NCBI RefSeq assembly: GCF_028622875.1 | Contig: NZ_CP117709.1 | Span: 4,839,001-4,903,000, forward strand | Source of the DNA: Streptomyces sp. MMBL 11-1 | GTDB taxonomy: Bacteria > Actinomycetota > Actinomycetes > Streptomycetales > Streptomycetaceae | Direction of reading: 5' to 3' | DNA: 64,000 nt | Shown: positions 53,773-62,719 of the stretch, in pieces | How positions within the stretch are numbered: the stretch's first letter is position 1 | Layout of the letters: each line of letters starts with the position of its first letter | The notes under the pieces: model-generated | Databases searched by the model: none | What the model saw: only the letters and a program-made list of their open reading frames with translations | What the model was told of the DNA's origin: nothing | Translations under genes and position numbers: made by a program

Positions 53773-53970
53773 ATGCCGACGCCCGAGCGCGCAGCGCGAC
53801 CGCAGCCGCGACCGACTCCGTCCGCCCTGTCGATGAAGGACCTGCTGGCCTCCTGCGCCGCGGCCACCGCCGTCTCCACCCCGCCGGGCGACGCGCCGGA
53901 AGCGTCCGGCGCGGCGGACCGGGACGAGGAGAGCGTCCACGGGAACACCGCCCGGCGCCGGGCGGCGTAG
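53773..53970 (+). CDS. Small protein of unknown function
   Basis: A 65-residue protein with an excellent AGGAGG ribosome binding site. A Pro/Arg-rich start leads into SMKDLLASCAAATAVSTPP, which reads like a short amphipathic helix with one Cys, then an acidic part and a basic end. I believe similar small proteins occur in other streptomycetes; function unknown. The palindrome upstream implies regulated expression. Confidence 0.75.
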   Translation: MPTPERAARPQPRPTPSALSMKDLLASCAAATAVSTPPGDAPEASGAADRDEESVHGNTARRRAA

Positions 53971-54001
53971 GACGCCCCACGGGCGCGGCAGGACCCCTGG
54001 G

Positions 54002-54565
54002 CTACGGGACGACGACGATCTTCGCGCCGACCGTCGCGAAGGTCCACATGGCGTTGCCGTCCGCACGCTTCATCCGGACCCCGCCGGTCTTCGACGTCGG
54101 GTCCGGGCTCGCCATCGAGCCGTCCTGCGCCGCGCTGAAGCCGATCACCACCCCGTCCACGTCCGCGAAGCGCACGACGTGCTCGATCGGGATGCCGTCC
54201 GAGCCCTTGATCTTGCCCGACCGCGAGGAGACCTCGTACGTCCCGGGCGGCGGGCTCACGGGGCTCGGCATCACGGTGAAGGTACGGATCGCCGCGTCGC
54301 CCTCGTCGACCAGCCACACCCGTCGGTCCTTCAGCGCGTACACGACGCGCTCGCCCCTGCCGGACGCCGCCGGGACCGCCAGCGGGTCGGCCTCGGGCTC
54401 CGGTGCGGCGGAGGGCTGGGCCGAGGCCGAGGCGGAGGCCTTCGGGCCGGGCGTGGACGCCACCGACGCGGGGGCGTTCGCCGAGGCCTGGTAAGCGAGG
54501 AAGGCGACCGCGGCGACCGCCGCGGCAGTGAGCCCGGCCACGAATCCCGAACTTGCCCTTGCCAC
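54002..54565 (-). CDS. L,D-transpeptidase-like exported protein lacking the catalytic Cys
   Basis: A 187-residue protein starting at GTG 54565 (AAAGGGGAG upstream); a longer frame to 54607 exists. A hydrophobic segment (about 5-28) exports or anchors it, then a Ser/Ala/Pro linker. The domain follows the YkuD pattern: RVVYALKDRRVWLVDEGD, PPGTYEVSSRSG, then GF-x-AAQDGSM...SKTGGVRMKRADG and VGAKIVVVP. In active enzymes the SHGC-x-R motif holds the nucleophilic Cys; here it reads TGGVR. So this is probably a non-catalytic relative, perhaps peptidoglycan-binding. The family call is by pattern only. Confidence 0.65.
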   Translation of the reverse strand: MARASSGFVAGLTAAAVAAVAFLAYQASANAPASVASTPGPKASASASAQPSAAPEPEADPLAVPAASGRGERVVYALKDRRVWLVDEGDAAIRTFTVMPSPVSPPPGTYEVSSRSGKIKGSDGIPIEHVVRFADVDGVVIGFSAAQDGSMASPDPTSKTGGVRMKRADGNAMWTFATVGAKIVVVP

Positions 54566-54705
54566 CGTGAACTCCCCTTTCGGCTGCCGCTGCCGCATGT
54601 CGTACAAGCGTTTACGTCGTACCCGCGGATACCCGGTGACGGTAGCAGCAGGGAAGGGGCGGACCGGGACGCCGTACGGACGCCGTAACGCCGTCGGCGG
54701 AGCCG

Positions 54706-54711
54706 TAGGCT
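54706..54711 (+). promoter_or_regulatory. -10 box of tsaB, leaderless type
   Basis: TAGGCT six bases before GTG 54718; no ribosome binding site. Confidence 0.5.
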
Positions 54712-54717
54712 GTTCGC

Positions 54718-55380
54718 GTGCTCTTGCTCGCCATGGATACCGCCACGCCCGCCGTCACCGTCGCCCTGCACGACGGCACGTCCGTCATCGCCTCCTTTGG
54801 ACAGGTCGACGCCCGCAGGCACGGGGAGCTGCTGCTCCCCGCCGTCGACCGGGTCCTCGCCGAGGCCGGGACGGGACTCGACGCCGTGACGCACGTGGTC
54901 GTGGGCGTCGGCCCCGGCCCGTACACCGGCCTGCGGGTCGGCCTGGTCACCGCCGCCACCTTCGGCTCCGCCCTCTCCGTGCCGGTCCACGGCCTGTGCA
55001 CCCTGGACGGCCTCGCGTACGCCGCCGGTCTGCAAGGCCTCCAGGGGCCGTTCGCCGTGGCGACGGACGCGCGCCGCAAGGAGGTCTACTGGGCGCGGTA
55101 CGAGGACGCCCGCACCCGTTCGGGCGAACCCGCCGTCGACCGGCCCGCCGACATCGCCGGGACGCTGGCCGGGCTCCCCGTGGTCGGCGCGGGCGCGGCG
55201 CTCTACCCGGACGCCTTCCCGGACGCGCGCGGCCCCGAGCACGTCGCCGCCGGGGCGCTCGCCGGGCTCGCCGCCGAACGCCTCGCCGCGGGAGAGCCGC
55301 TCCCGGAGCCCCGGCCGCTCTACCTGCGCAGGCCCGACGCGCAGGTCCCGAAGAACTACAAGGTGGTCACCCCCACGTGA
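54718..55380 (+). CDS. tsaB: tRNA t6A biosynthesis protein TsaB
   Basis: A 220-residue actin-like (ASKHA) partner of TsaD. LLLAMDTATPAVTVAL at the start and GVGPGPYTGLRVGL are the family blocks; the metal-binding HxxxH of TsaD is absent as expected. GTGA overlap with rimI. Confidence 0.95.
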   Translation: MLLLAMDTATPAVTVALHDGTSVIASFGQVDARRHGELLLPAVDRVLAEAGTGLDAVTHVVVGVGPGPYTGLRVGLVTAATFGSALSVPVHGLCTLDGLAYAAGLQGLQGPFAVATDARRKEVYWARYEDARTRSGEPAVDRPADIAGTLAGLPVVGAGAALYPDAFPDARGPEHVAAGALAGLAAERLAAGEPLPEPRPLYLRRPDAQVPKNYKVVTPT

Positions 55381-55898
55381 GCGCCGCCACCGCCGCCGTA
55401 CTGCGCGAGATGCGCTGGTGGGACATCGCACCGGTGCTCGACCTCGAACACGCGCTGTTCCCGGACGACGCCTGGTCGCCCGGCATGTTCTGGTCCGAGC
55501 TGGCCCACGCCCGCGGCCCCGGCGCCACCCGCCACTACGTCGTCGCCGAGGACCCCGCCACCGGGCGGGTCGTCGGCTACGCCGGGCTCGCCGCCCTCGG
55601 CGACCTGGCCGACGTCCAGACGATCGCGGTCAGCCGCGAGGCGTGGGGCACCGGCCTCGGCTCCGAACTCCTCGCCGATCTGCTGAAGGCCGCCACCGAC
55701 TTCGAGTGCCCCGCGGTCCTCCTGGAGGTCCGGGTCGACAACACGCGGGCGCAGAGACTGTACGAGCGCTTCGGCTTCGAGCCGATCGGCTTCCGGCGCG
55801 GCTACTACCAGCCGGGGAACATCGACGCCCTGGTCATGCGCCTCACCACGCAAGAGCAAGCAGTGCACGAGCACGCACCAGAAACCGGGACTGAATGA
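55377..55898 (+). CDS. rimI: Ribosomal-protein-alanine N-acetyltransferase RimI
   Basis: A 173-residue GNAT enzyme that acetylates the N-terminus of S18 in other bacteria. Acetyl-CoA loop [15 protein letters not shown], then [30 protein letters not shown], the RimI signature. GTG 55377 overlaps the tsaB stop; it overlaps tsaD by four bases (ATGA). The tsaB-rimI-tsaD order is standard. Confidence 0.95.
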   Translation: MSAATAAVLREMRWWDIAPVLDLEHALFPDDAWSPGMFWSELAHARGPGATRHYVVAEDPATGRVVGYAGLAALGDLADVQTIAVSREAWGTGLGSELLADLLKAATDFECPAVLLEVRVDNTRAQRLYERFGFEPIGFRRGYYQPGNIDALVMRLTTQEQAVHEHAPETGTE

Positions 55899-57016
55899 TG
55901 GCTGCCGACGAACCCCTCGTACTCGGCATCGAGACCTCCTGCGACGAGACCGGCGTGGGCATCGTGCGCGGCACGACCCTGCTGGCCGACGCCGTCGCCT
56001 CCAGCGTCGACACCCACGCCCGCTTCGGCGGCGTCGTCCCGGAGATCGCCTCCCGGGCCCACCTGGAGGCGATGGTGCCCACCATCGAGCGCGCCCTGAA
56101 GGAGGCGGGCGTCAGCGCCCGCGACCTCGACGGCATCGCCGTCACCTCGGGTCCCGGGCTCGCCGGAGCCCTGCTCGTCGGCGTCTCGGCCGCGAAGGCG
56201 TACGCGTACGCGCTCGGCAAGCCGCTGTACGGGGTCAACCACCTCGCCTCGCACATCTGCGTCGACCAGCTGGAGCACGGGCCGCTGCCCGAGCCGACGA
56301 TGGCCCTCCTGGTCAGCGGTGGCCACTCCTCGCTGCTCCTGGCCCCCGACATCACCAGCGACGTCCGCCCGCTCGGCGCGACGATCGACGACGCGGCGGG
56401 CGAGGCGTTCGACAAGATCGCCCGCGTGCTGAACCTCGGCTTCCCCGGCGGTCCGGTCATCGACCGGCTCGCGAAGGAGGGCGACCCGACGTCGATCGCG
56501 TTCCCGCGCGGTCTGACCGGCCCGCGCGACGCCCCGTACGACTTCTCCTTCTCCGGCCTGAAGACGTCGGTGGCCCGCTGGATCGAGGCGAAGCGCGCGG
56601 CGGGCGAGGAGGTGCCGGTACGGGATGTGGCGGCGTCCTTCCAGGAGGCCGTGGTGGACGTGCTCACCCGCAAGGCGGTCCGGGCCTGCAAGGACGAGGG
56701 CGTCGACCACCTGATGATCGGCGGCGGCGTCGCGGCCAACTCCCGGCTGCGCGCCCTGGCCGAGGAACGGTGCGAGCGGGCCGGCGTCCGGCTGCGGGTG
56801 CCGCGCCCCGGGCTCTGCACCGACAACGGCGCGATGGTCGCGGCGCTCGGCGCGGAGATGGTCGCCCGCAACCGCCGCCCCTCCGACCTGGAACTCTCCG
56901 CGGACTCCTCGCTGCCGGTGACCGAGCCGCATGTGCCGGGCGCCGGCCCCGGGCACGGCCACTCCCACGATCACGACCATGTGCACGAGATCAGCAAGGA
57001 CAACCTGTACTCATGA
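55895..57016 (+). CDS. tsaD: tRNA N6-adenosine threonylcarbamoyltransferase TsaD
   Basis: A 373-residue enzyme. Metal ligands H116 and H120 (VNHLASHI), [29 protein letters not shown] and CTDNGAMVA are all present. The C-terminus carries an uncommon His-rich tail ([15 protein letters not shown], near 350-364), which could bind metal. ATG 55895 is directly followed by a second ATG. Confidence 0.97.
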   Translation: MMAADEPLVLGIETSCDETGVGIVRGTTLLADAVASSVDTHARFGGVVPEIASRAHLEAMVPTIERALKEAGVSARDLDGIAVTSGPGLAGALLVGVSAAKAYAYALGKPLYGVNHLASHICVDQLEHGPLPEPTMALLVSGGHSSLLLAPDITSDVRPLGATIDDAAGEAFDKIARVLNLGFPGGPVIDRLAKEGDPTSIAFPRGLTGPRDAPYDFSFSGLKTSVARWIEAKRAAGEEVPVRDVAASFQEAVVDVLTRKAVRACKDEGVDHLMIGGGVAANSRLRALAEERCERAGVRLRVPRPGLCTDNGAMVAALGAEMVARNRRPSDLELSADSSLPVTEPHVPGAGPGHGHSHDHDHVHEISKDNLYS

Positions 57017-57282
57017 GCGCCGCGACCATCGTCCTGATGTGGGAGGCCCGCGCCGCCGAGGGCCTCGGCGGCGAACTCCTGGAGTGGGCGCGGGCGCGCT
57101 CCGCCGAGCTGGCCCGCGAGCCGCACCGCCGCGAACTGCTGCGCGCCCCGCAGGACCGGGTACTGGTGATGACGTGGTGGCGTGACGCCTCGTACGGCGA
57201 CGACCTCCCCGAACTCCCCGAGCCCGACGCCGCCCTGATCACCCGCCCGGTGCACCGGTGGCGCTTCGAGGCGGTGGGCTGA
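57013..57282 (+). CDS. Small protein, possibly ABM-like fold
   Basis: An 89-residue protein overlapping the tsaD stop (ATGA). Pattern [12 protein letters not shown], an Arg/Glu-rich helix, then [10 protein letters not shown] resembles small ferredoxin-like (antibiotic biosynthesis monooxygenase) folds, but no catalytic motif proves this. Last gene of the run. Confidence 0.7.
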   Translation: MSAATIVLMWEARAAEGLGGELLEWARARSAELAREPHRRELLRAPQDRVLVMTWWRDASYGDDLPELPEPDAALITRPVHRWRFEAVG

Positions 57283-57296
57283 GCCGCACCTCCGCC

Positions 57297-57313
57297 GGAG
57301 GCTTCAGGCCTCC
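57297..57313. terminator. Hairpin between convergent transcripts
   Basis: GGAGGC (57297-57302) with GCCTCC (57308-57313), overlapping the stop of the minus-strand TetR gene. Short stem. Confidence 0.4.
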
Positions 57314-58053
57314 GGGCCCCGGGTGCCGCGCCGGATCAGGCCGTCCACGATCGCGTCCAGCTCCTCGACGGTCTCGTAGTCGGCGGCGTACTCCCGCCAG
57401 CGGTCCCTGACCTCGGTGAGCCGGGGAAGCTCCGCCGCGTCCTGCTCGGTGACCATCTCCGGGAAGAACTCCCGGCGCGACGGGTTCTCCGCCCGGCGGG
57501 CCGCCGCCCTGCGGGAGACCAGGTCCCCGTAGACGTAACTCCAGATCGTCCGGTACGCCCGCACCGAGCGGGCCGGGGAGAGGCCGCAGGCGAGCGCGCA
57601 GTCGATGATCTCCTCCACCATCCACAGCGCGTCGCGGTCGGTCAGCCCGCCCAGCGCCAGCACGTCCAGCACCCAGGGGATCCGGCCGACGACGTCGTGC
57701 ATGTGCGCGGCCACCGCCACCAGCCGCTCGCGCGGGTCCTCGGGCAGTTGCGGGCGCGGGAAGGCCGCCGCCGTACCGGACAGGGTGAGCATCAGCAGCT
57801 CGTCCTTGTCCCGCACGTAGTGGTAGAGGGCCATGGGCGTGCTGCCCAGCTCCTTCGCCACCCGGCGCATGGACAGGGCGGCCACGCCCTCCTCCTCGAC
57901 GATGCGGCGCGCGGTGGCGACCATCACCTCCGGGTCCAGCCGGCGGGGCCGCCCCACGGGCCGCCCGGCAGGCCGCCCGGGAACGCCCGGTTTGCCGCCC
58001 GCCGCCGGATTTCTCATCTTCTTCGTCGTCTCGCTCTTCTCGGTGGCCGACAC
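57304..58053 (-). CDS. TetR-family regulator
   Basis: A 249-residue repressor. After a basic Pro/Gly-rich start comes the helix-turn-helix (DPEVMVATARRIVEEEGVAA, SMRRVAKELGSTPMALYHYVRDKDELL) and a ligand-binding helical domain (IPWVLDVLALGGLTDRDALWM). GTG 58053 follows GGAAGGAGAG. It is divergent from an MFS exporter and most likely represses it. Confidence 0.93.
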   Translation of the reverse strand: MSATEKSETTKKMRNPAAGGKPGVPGRPAGRPVGRPRRLDPEVMVATARRIVEEEGVAALSMRRVAKELGSTPMALYHYVRDKDELLMLTLSGTAAAFPRPQLPEDPRERLVAVAAHMHDVVGRIPWVLDVLALGGLTDRDALWMVEEIIDCALACGLSPARSVRAYRTIWSYVYGDLVSRRAAARRAENPSRREFFPEMVTEQDAAELPRLTEVRDRWREYAADYETVEELDAIVDGLIRRGTRGPEA

Positions 58054-58179
58054 CTGGGCATTCTCTCCTTCCGGGGCTCTGTTCCGGTCCGCCGCGGGAC
58101 CCTCCCGATGCTTCGGCGCCAATTTTCTGTACGTGTAGGTAATTCCCGGTCGAGGGAAGCGTGAGGGGAAGGGGACGCC

Positions 58180-59721
58180 ATGGGCGGCGCGGGAGAGAGC
58201 GGAACGGCGAGAGGCCCCGAGGGCGGGGCGGCGGGTGTGCCGGGCGCGGGGGAGCGGCCCGCGCGGTGGCTGCTGGTGGTGGCGCTCACGGTGCAGTTCC
58301 TGGTGTCGCTGGACGTGTCCGTGGTGAACGTCGCGCTGCCCGACATCCGCAGCGACCTCGGCTTCGGCGGGGAGGGGCTGCTGTGGGTCGTGAACGCGTA
58401 CGCCCTCGCCTTCGGCGGTCTCCTCATGCTCGGCGGCCGGCTCGCCGATCTGGCCGGTCCGCGCCGCGTCCTGACGGCGGGCCTGGTGCTCTTCGGCCTG
58501 GCCGGCCTGGCCGGCGGGCTTGCCTGGTCGCCCGGGTCGCTGGTGGCGGCGCGGGCCGTGCAGGGCGTCGGTGCGGCGGCCCTCGCCCCGGTGGCGTTCG
58601 CCCTGATCACCCTCGCCTTCCCGGCCGGGCCCGCCCGTTCCCGGGCGCTCGGGCTGTGGGGCATGGCGGGCGCGGCGGGCGGCGCGGTCGGGGTGCTGGC
58701 GGGCGGAGTGCTCACCGACGCGACGGGGTGGCGGTCCGTGATGCTGGTCAACGTGCCGATCGTCGCCTTCGCGCTGGCCGCCGCCGCGCGCACCGGGCCC
58801 GTCGGCGGCGGGCGCCGGGCCGGGGCGCGGCCGGACGTGGCCGGGGCGCTGCTGGTCACGGCCGGGACGACGCTGCTGGTCCTCGGCCTGGTGCGGACCT
58901 CGGAACACGGCTGGTCCTCGGCGACCACGCTTGCCTCCCTCGGCGCCGCGGTGATCCTGCTGGCCGCCTTCGTCGCCGTCGAACTGCGGACCGCCTCCCC
59001 GCTGCTCCGGCCCGGCCTGCTGAGGGGGCGGCCGGTGCTGACCGCGAACCTGTTCTGCCTGCTGCTGGCCTCGGCCCAGTTCGGCGCGTTCTACTTCGTC
59101 TCGCTCTACATGCAGCTGATCCTCGGGTTCGGGCCGACGGCCGCCGGGTTCGCGTTCCTGCCGTTCTGCGTGGGCGTCGTCGCCGGCTCGGTCCTCGCCA
59201 CCCGGGCGGTCGCCGCGCTCGGCATCCGGCGGCTGATGGCGGTGGGCGCGACGCTGGCGGCGCTCGGCATGGCCTGGTTCGCGGCGAACGCCACGGTCGA
59301 CGGCGGCTTCCTCGTCTCCATCCTCGGCCCGTCGCTGCTCTGCTCCTTCGGCATCGGGCTCTGTTTCGTCCCGCTCGGCACGGCCGCGACGACCGACGTG
59401 GCCCCGGGCGAGACCGGCATGGCCTCGGGGCTGCTCAACAGCTCGCGCCAGGTCGGCGGCTCGCTCGGCCTCGCGGTCCTGGTGACCGTCGCCGCCCGGG
59501 TCACCGGCGGCTCCACCGGCCCCACCGGGCTGTCCTCGGGGTACGCGGCCGCGTTCTGGGCCGCGGCGGGACTCCTGGCGGCGGCCGCGCTGGCGGCGTA
59601 CGTCCTGTTGCCGGCGGAGCGGAGGGCCCTCGGCGGGCCGCCGGGCGCGGACCGGGGCGTCGGGCGGGGCGTCGGGCGGGGCCGGGGCGTCGGGCGGGAG
59701 GGAGACGCGGCCTCCCGCTGA
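58180..59721 (+). CDS. MFS drug exporter, DHA2 (14-TMS) family
   Basis: A 513-residue transporter. Motif VSLDVSVVNVALPDI in TM1 is diagnostic for DHA2 proton antiporters; GGRLADLAGPRRVL is the loop 2-3 signature and APGETGMASGLLNSSRQVGGSLG the motif before TM13. About 14 helices fit. An Arg/Gly repeat tail (DRGVGRGVGRGRGVGRE) ends it. Probably exports a toxic compound under TetR control. The intergenic 126 bases should hold the operator; I could not define it. Confidence 0.93.
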   Translation: MGGAGESGTARGPEGGAAGVPGAGERPARWLLVVALTVQFLVSLDVSVVNVALPDIRSDLGFGGEGLLWVVNAYALAFGGLLMLGGRLADLAGPRRVLTAGLVLFGLAGLAGGLAWSPGSLVAARAVQGVGAAALAPVAFALITLAFPAGPARSRALGLWGMAGAAGGAVGVLAGGVLTDATGWRSVMLVNVPIVAFALAAAARTGPVGGGRRAGARPDVAGALLVTAGTTLLVLGLVRTSEHGWSSATTLASLGAAVILLAAFVAVELRTASPLLRPGLLRGRPVLTANLFCLLLASAQFGAFYFVSLYMQLILGFGPTAAGFAFLPFCVGVVAGSVLATRAVAALGIRRLMAVGATLAALGMAWFAANATVDGGFLVSILGPSLLCSFGIGLCFVPLGTAATTDVAPGETGMASGLLNSSRQVGGSLGLAVLVTVAARVTGGSTGPTGLSSGYAAAFWAAAGLLAAAALAAYVLLPAERRALGGPPGADRGVGRGVGRGRGVGREGDAASR

Positions 59722-59753
59722 GCCCGTACGGACGAGGCCTCCCGCTGAGCCCG
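59709..59753 (+). repeat. 18-bp duplication across the MFS stop codon
   Basis: GGCCTCCCGCTGAGCCCG at 59709-59726 (with the TGA) and again at 59736-59753. Confidence 0.95.
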
Positions 59754-59877
59754 CGCGGGTGAGGGAGGGGGCGGGCGTGTCCGGTCCGATGAGTTCGGGC
59801 GGCGGGCCGGGTCTACCTTCCACGACGTCCGGACCGCCCGGCCCGGACGCGTGGGACGGTCCGACGAGGAGAAGACC

Positions 59878-60342
59878 ATGCAGAAGATCACCCCCTGTCT
59901 CTGGTACGACGGCAAGGCCGAGGAGGCGGCCGAACACTACGTCGCGATCTTCGGCGGTGACTCCCGCATCCTGGACGTCACCCACTACGGCGAGTCCGCC
60001 CCGGGCGAGACGGGCTCCGTGCTCACCGTCGGATTCCGGCTCGCGGGCCAGGACTACATCGGTCTCAACGGAGGCCCGCAGTTCCCCTTCACCGAGGCGA
60101 TCTCGCTCTCCGTGGACTGCGCCGACCAGGCCGAGGTGGACCGGTTCTGGGACGCGCTCTCCGAGGGCGGCGAGGAAGGCCAGTGCGGCTGGCTCAAGGA
60201 CAAGTACGGGGTCTCCTGGCAGATCGTGCCGAACGAGCTGCCGCGCCTGCTGGCCGACCCGGACCCGGCGAAGGCGGATCGGACCATGAAGGCGATGCTC
60301 GGCATGGGCAAGCTGGACATCCAGGCACTGCGCGACGCCTGA
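59878..60342 (+). CDS. PhnB-like VOC family protein
   Basis: A 154-residue protein starting at ATG 59878 after GAGGAG. It has the PhnB/YjdN pattern QKITPCLWYDGKAEEAAEHYV, FGGDSRI, FRLAGQDYIGLNGGP and DKYGVSWQIVPNEL. Often labelled a demethylubiquinone methyltransferase-like protein, which is an old misnomer; role unknown. Confidence 0.9.
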   Translation: MQKITPCLWYDGKAEEAAEHYVAIFGGDSRILDVTHYGESAPGETGSVLTVGFRLAGQDYIGLNGGPQFPFTEAISLSVDCADQAEVDRFWDALSEGGEEGQCGWLKDKYGVSWQIVPNELPRLLADPDPAKADRTMKAMLGMGKLDIQALRDA

Positions 60343-60410
60343 ACGGACCCCGGCCTCCCTGGCGCACCGTCGCCGGGTGGTGGGCATCCTGACGGGTCCC
60401 GCCGGGCGGG

Positions 60411-61625
60411 TCAGCCCAGCGGATGGCCGATCAGCATCGTCGGAGCCCCCGCCACCCGGGTCAGGAACACCGTCGCCGCGTGCGGACCGCTCAGCTTCAT
60501 CCGGCGACGCAGCTCCTCCGGCTCCACCGCCGAGCCGCGCTTCTTGACGGTCAGTACGCCGACCTCCCGCTCCCGGAGCAGCGCCTTCAGCTTCTTCATG
60601 TTGAACGGCAGCCGGTCGGTGATCTCGTACCCGGAGACGTACGGGGCGGAGTACCGCGTATCGCTCGTGACGTACGCGATCGTCTCGTCCACCAGCCGCC
60701 CTCCGCACCGCTCCACGATGTCGGCGACCAGATGCGCCCGGATCACCGCGCCGTCCGGCTCGTACAGATAGCGCCCGACCGGGCCCACCGGCGGGGCGGG
60801 CAGCGGTGCCGGGGCGGTCAGGGTCGCCCCGGAGGGCAGCAGCGTGGCCCGGAACGCGCCGGGTGCGAAGCCCTCCCCGTACCAGAGCACCGCCTCCTTC
60901 ACCTCGCCGCCGTCCGAGATCCACTCGGCCTCCGCCTCCGGGCCGATCGCCTCGTGCGGCACGCCCGGGGCGATCTTCAGCGCCGCCCTCGGGGCCTTCA
61001 GCGCGGCGGCCGCCGCCCACGACAGCGGCGGTGAGTACGCCTCCGGATCGAAGATGCGGCCGCGTCCGCCGCGCCGGGCCGGGTCCACGAACACCGCGTC
61101 GTACGGGGCGGTGTCGATCTCCGTGACATCGGCGCACCGCACCTCGATCAGCCCTTCCAGGCCGAGCGCTTCGGCGTTGGCGCGGGCCACCTCGGCGGTC
61201 AGCGGGTCGCGGTCCACGGCCAGGACGGAGATCCCGGCGCGGGCCAGGGCGAGGGCGTCGCCGCCGATGCCGCAGCACAGGTCGGCCACGCTCCGCACGC
61301 CGAGCCCGGCGAACCGCGCGGCACGGTGGGCGGCGACCGACGTACGGGTGGCCTGCTCGACCCCGTTGGGCGTGAAGTACATCCGGTAGGCGTCCTCGGC
61401 CCCGAACTTGGCCACCGCCCGCTGCCGCAGCCGGGCCTGACCCAGGGCCGCCGACACCAGCTCCGCCGGGTGCGTACGGCGCAGCCGGGTCGCGGCGGCC
61501 AGCTCGTCGGCGGGATCGTGGTCGCGCAGCTCGGCCAGCAGCTGCTCGCCCTCGGGGGTGCGCAGCGCGGCGAAGGCGGCGCGGGCGGGGTCGTCGGCCG
61601 GGGCGGAGGGGGTCGTTGCGTTCAC
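60411..61625 (-). CDS. Class I methyltransferase with THUMP-like domain
   Basis: About 404 residues. A helical N-terminus is followed by an SAM-binding fold: VADLCCGIGGDALALARAG (motif I), VLAVDRDP (motif II), and VFVDPARRGGRGRIF (catalytic-region motif), then a C-terminal THUMP-like domain (LKALLREREVGVLTVKKRG). An RNA substrate is likely but not known. GTG 61625 has a CACAAT -10 box seven bases upstream; ATG 61634 is the alternative start. Confidence 0.85.
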   Translation of the reverse strand: MNATTPSAPADDPARAAFAALRTPEGEQLLAELRDHDPADELAAATRLRRTHPAELVSAALGQARLRQRAVAKFGAEDAYRMYFTPNGVEQATRTSVAAHRAARFAGLGVRSVADLCCGIGGDALALARAGISVLAVDRDPLTAEVARANAEALGLEGLIEVRCADVTEIDTAPYDAVFVDPARRGGRGRIFDPEAYSPPLSWAAAAALKAPRAALKIAPGVPHEAIGPEAEAEWISDGGEVKEAVLWYGEGFAPGAFRATLLPSGATLTAPAPLPAPPVGPVGRYLYEPDGAVIRAHLVADIVERCGGRLVDETIAYVTSDTRYSAPYVSGYEITDRLPFNMKKLKALLREREVGVLTVKKRGSAVEPEELRRRMKLSGPHAATVFLTRVAGAPTMLIGHPLG

Positions 61626-61795
61626 CCGGTCCATTGTGGCCGGTGCGTGGAGTGCCGCTCCCCGCACCGCTGAAGGCCGCTGTGGGCCGGCCGGGGGACG
61701 GGGCCGCACCGCTCGCGGTGTCGGGGCGGGAGGCGGGCCGACGGCTGGCAGGATGCGGCGCCATGCAGCTAGTACGACAAAAAGAAGAATCGGCC

Positions 61796-62719
61796 ATGAA
61801 GTGGCACAGGACGGGCACCGTCGTGCTGGCGGCCCTGCTGGCCGCCGCCGTCGCCTCCGGGTGCGCGGCGGAGACGGGCGGCAGTGGCACGGGGACTTCC
61901 GGCGGACCCGCGAAGCCCGCCGCCGGCCAGCCGGGCGAGGCCGCTCCGCAGGCCGGGCCCGCCCGCGCCCTGGACACGTACGCCGAGGCGCTCAGGAAGA
62001 AGCAGGCCCGACGAGCGGTCGCCGCGAAGAAGTGGGGGCTCGCCAAGACCCCGCTCGCGGCCCCCGAGCCGCCGAAGGCGAAGCCGCGCCTCACCACCCG
62101 CGAGGGCTTCGAGGTCCGGGACGACGGCGGGCTGCCGCCCGTCTTCACCACCGTCCCGACCAAGGAGAAGATCGTCTTCCTGACGATGGACGACGGGGCG
62201 GAGAAGGATCCCGAACTGCTGCGGATGATGACCGAACTGGACATCCCGTACAGCGCGTTCATCAGCGACTACGTCACCAAGGACGACTACGGCTACTTCA
62301 GGAAGATGCAGAAGCGCGGGGTGGTCATCAGCAACCACACGCTCAACCACCGCTATCTGCCCGGCCTCTCCCGCGCGGAGCAGAAGCGGGAGATCTGCGG
62401 CCAGCAGGAGAAGATCCTCAAGCACTTCGGGAAGCGGCCCACCCTCTTCCGCCCGCCCTACGGCAACTACAACCGCGACACGCTCGTCGTCGCCAAGTCC
62501 TGCGGGATCACCGCCGTACCCCTGTGGTCCTCCGAGGCCTTCCCCGACCACATGGAATGGCGCGAGTGGGACCGGGACCTGCACCCCGGCGACATCGTCC
62601 TCACCCATTTCCGGGGCGAGGACGACTGGAAGGGCTCGATGCCCGACATGATCCGCCAGGTCATGAAGACCATTACCGACAAGGGGTACGCGGTGGCGAA
62701 GCTGGAGGACTACGTCTGA
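61796..62719 (+). CDS. Polysaccharide deacetylase lipoprotein
   Basis: A 308-residue lipoprotein. The lipobox VASGC puts the lipidated Cys at 23; a Gly/Pro/Ala linker leads to the NodB domain. D132-D133 (TMDDGAEKD) and H181/H185 (NHTLNH) form the metal and catalytic site; RPPYGNYN follows. It probably deacetylates peptidoglycan or another wall polymer on the outer face. ATG 61763 would give a longer, unlikely N-terminus. Confidence 0.92.
   Translation: MKWHRTGTVVLAALLAAAVASGCAAETGGSGTGTSGGPAKPAAGQPGEAAPQAGPARALDTYAEALRKKQARRAVAAKKWGLAKTPLAAPEPPKAKPRLTTREGFEVRDDGGLPPVFTTVPTKEKIVFLTMDDGAEKDPELLRMMTELDIPYSAFISDYVTKDDYGYFRKMQKRGVVISNHTLNHRYLPGLSRAEQKREICGQQEKILKHFGKRPTLFRPPYGNYNRDTLVVAKSCGITAVPLWSSEAFPDHMEWREWDRDLHPGDIVLTHFRGEDDWKGSMPDMIRQVMKTITDKGYAVAKLEDYV

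Noticed and set aside
57304..62262. Open frame of 1652 codons on the minus strand
   Set aside because: Only its C-terminal end (from GTG 58053) is a real gene (TetR). The rest runs antisense to the MFS exporter and VOC genes and has the Arg/Pro/Gly composition of GC-rich shadows.
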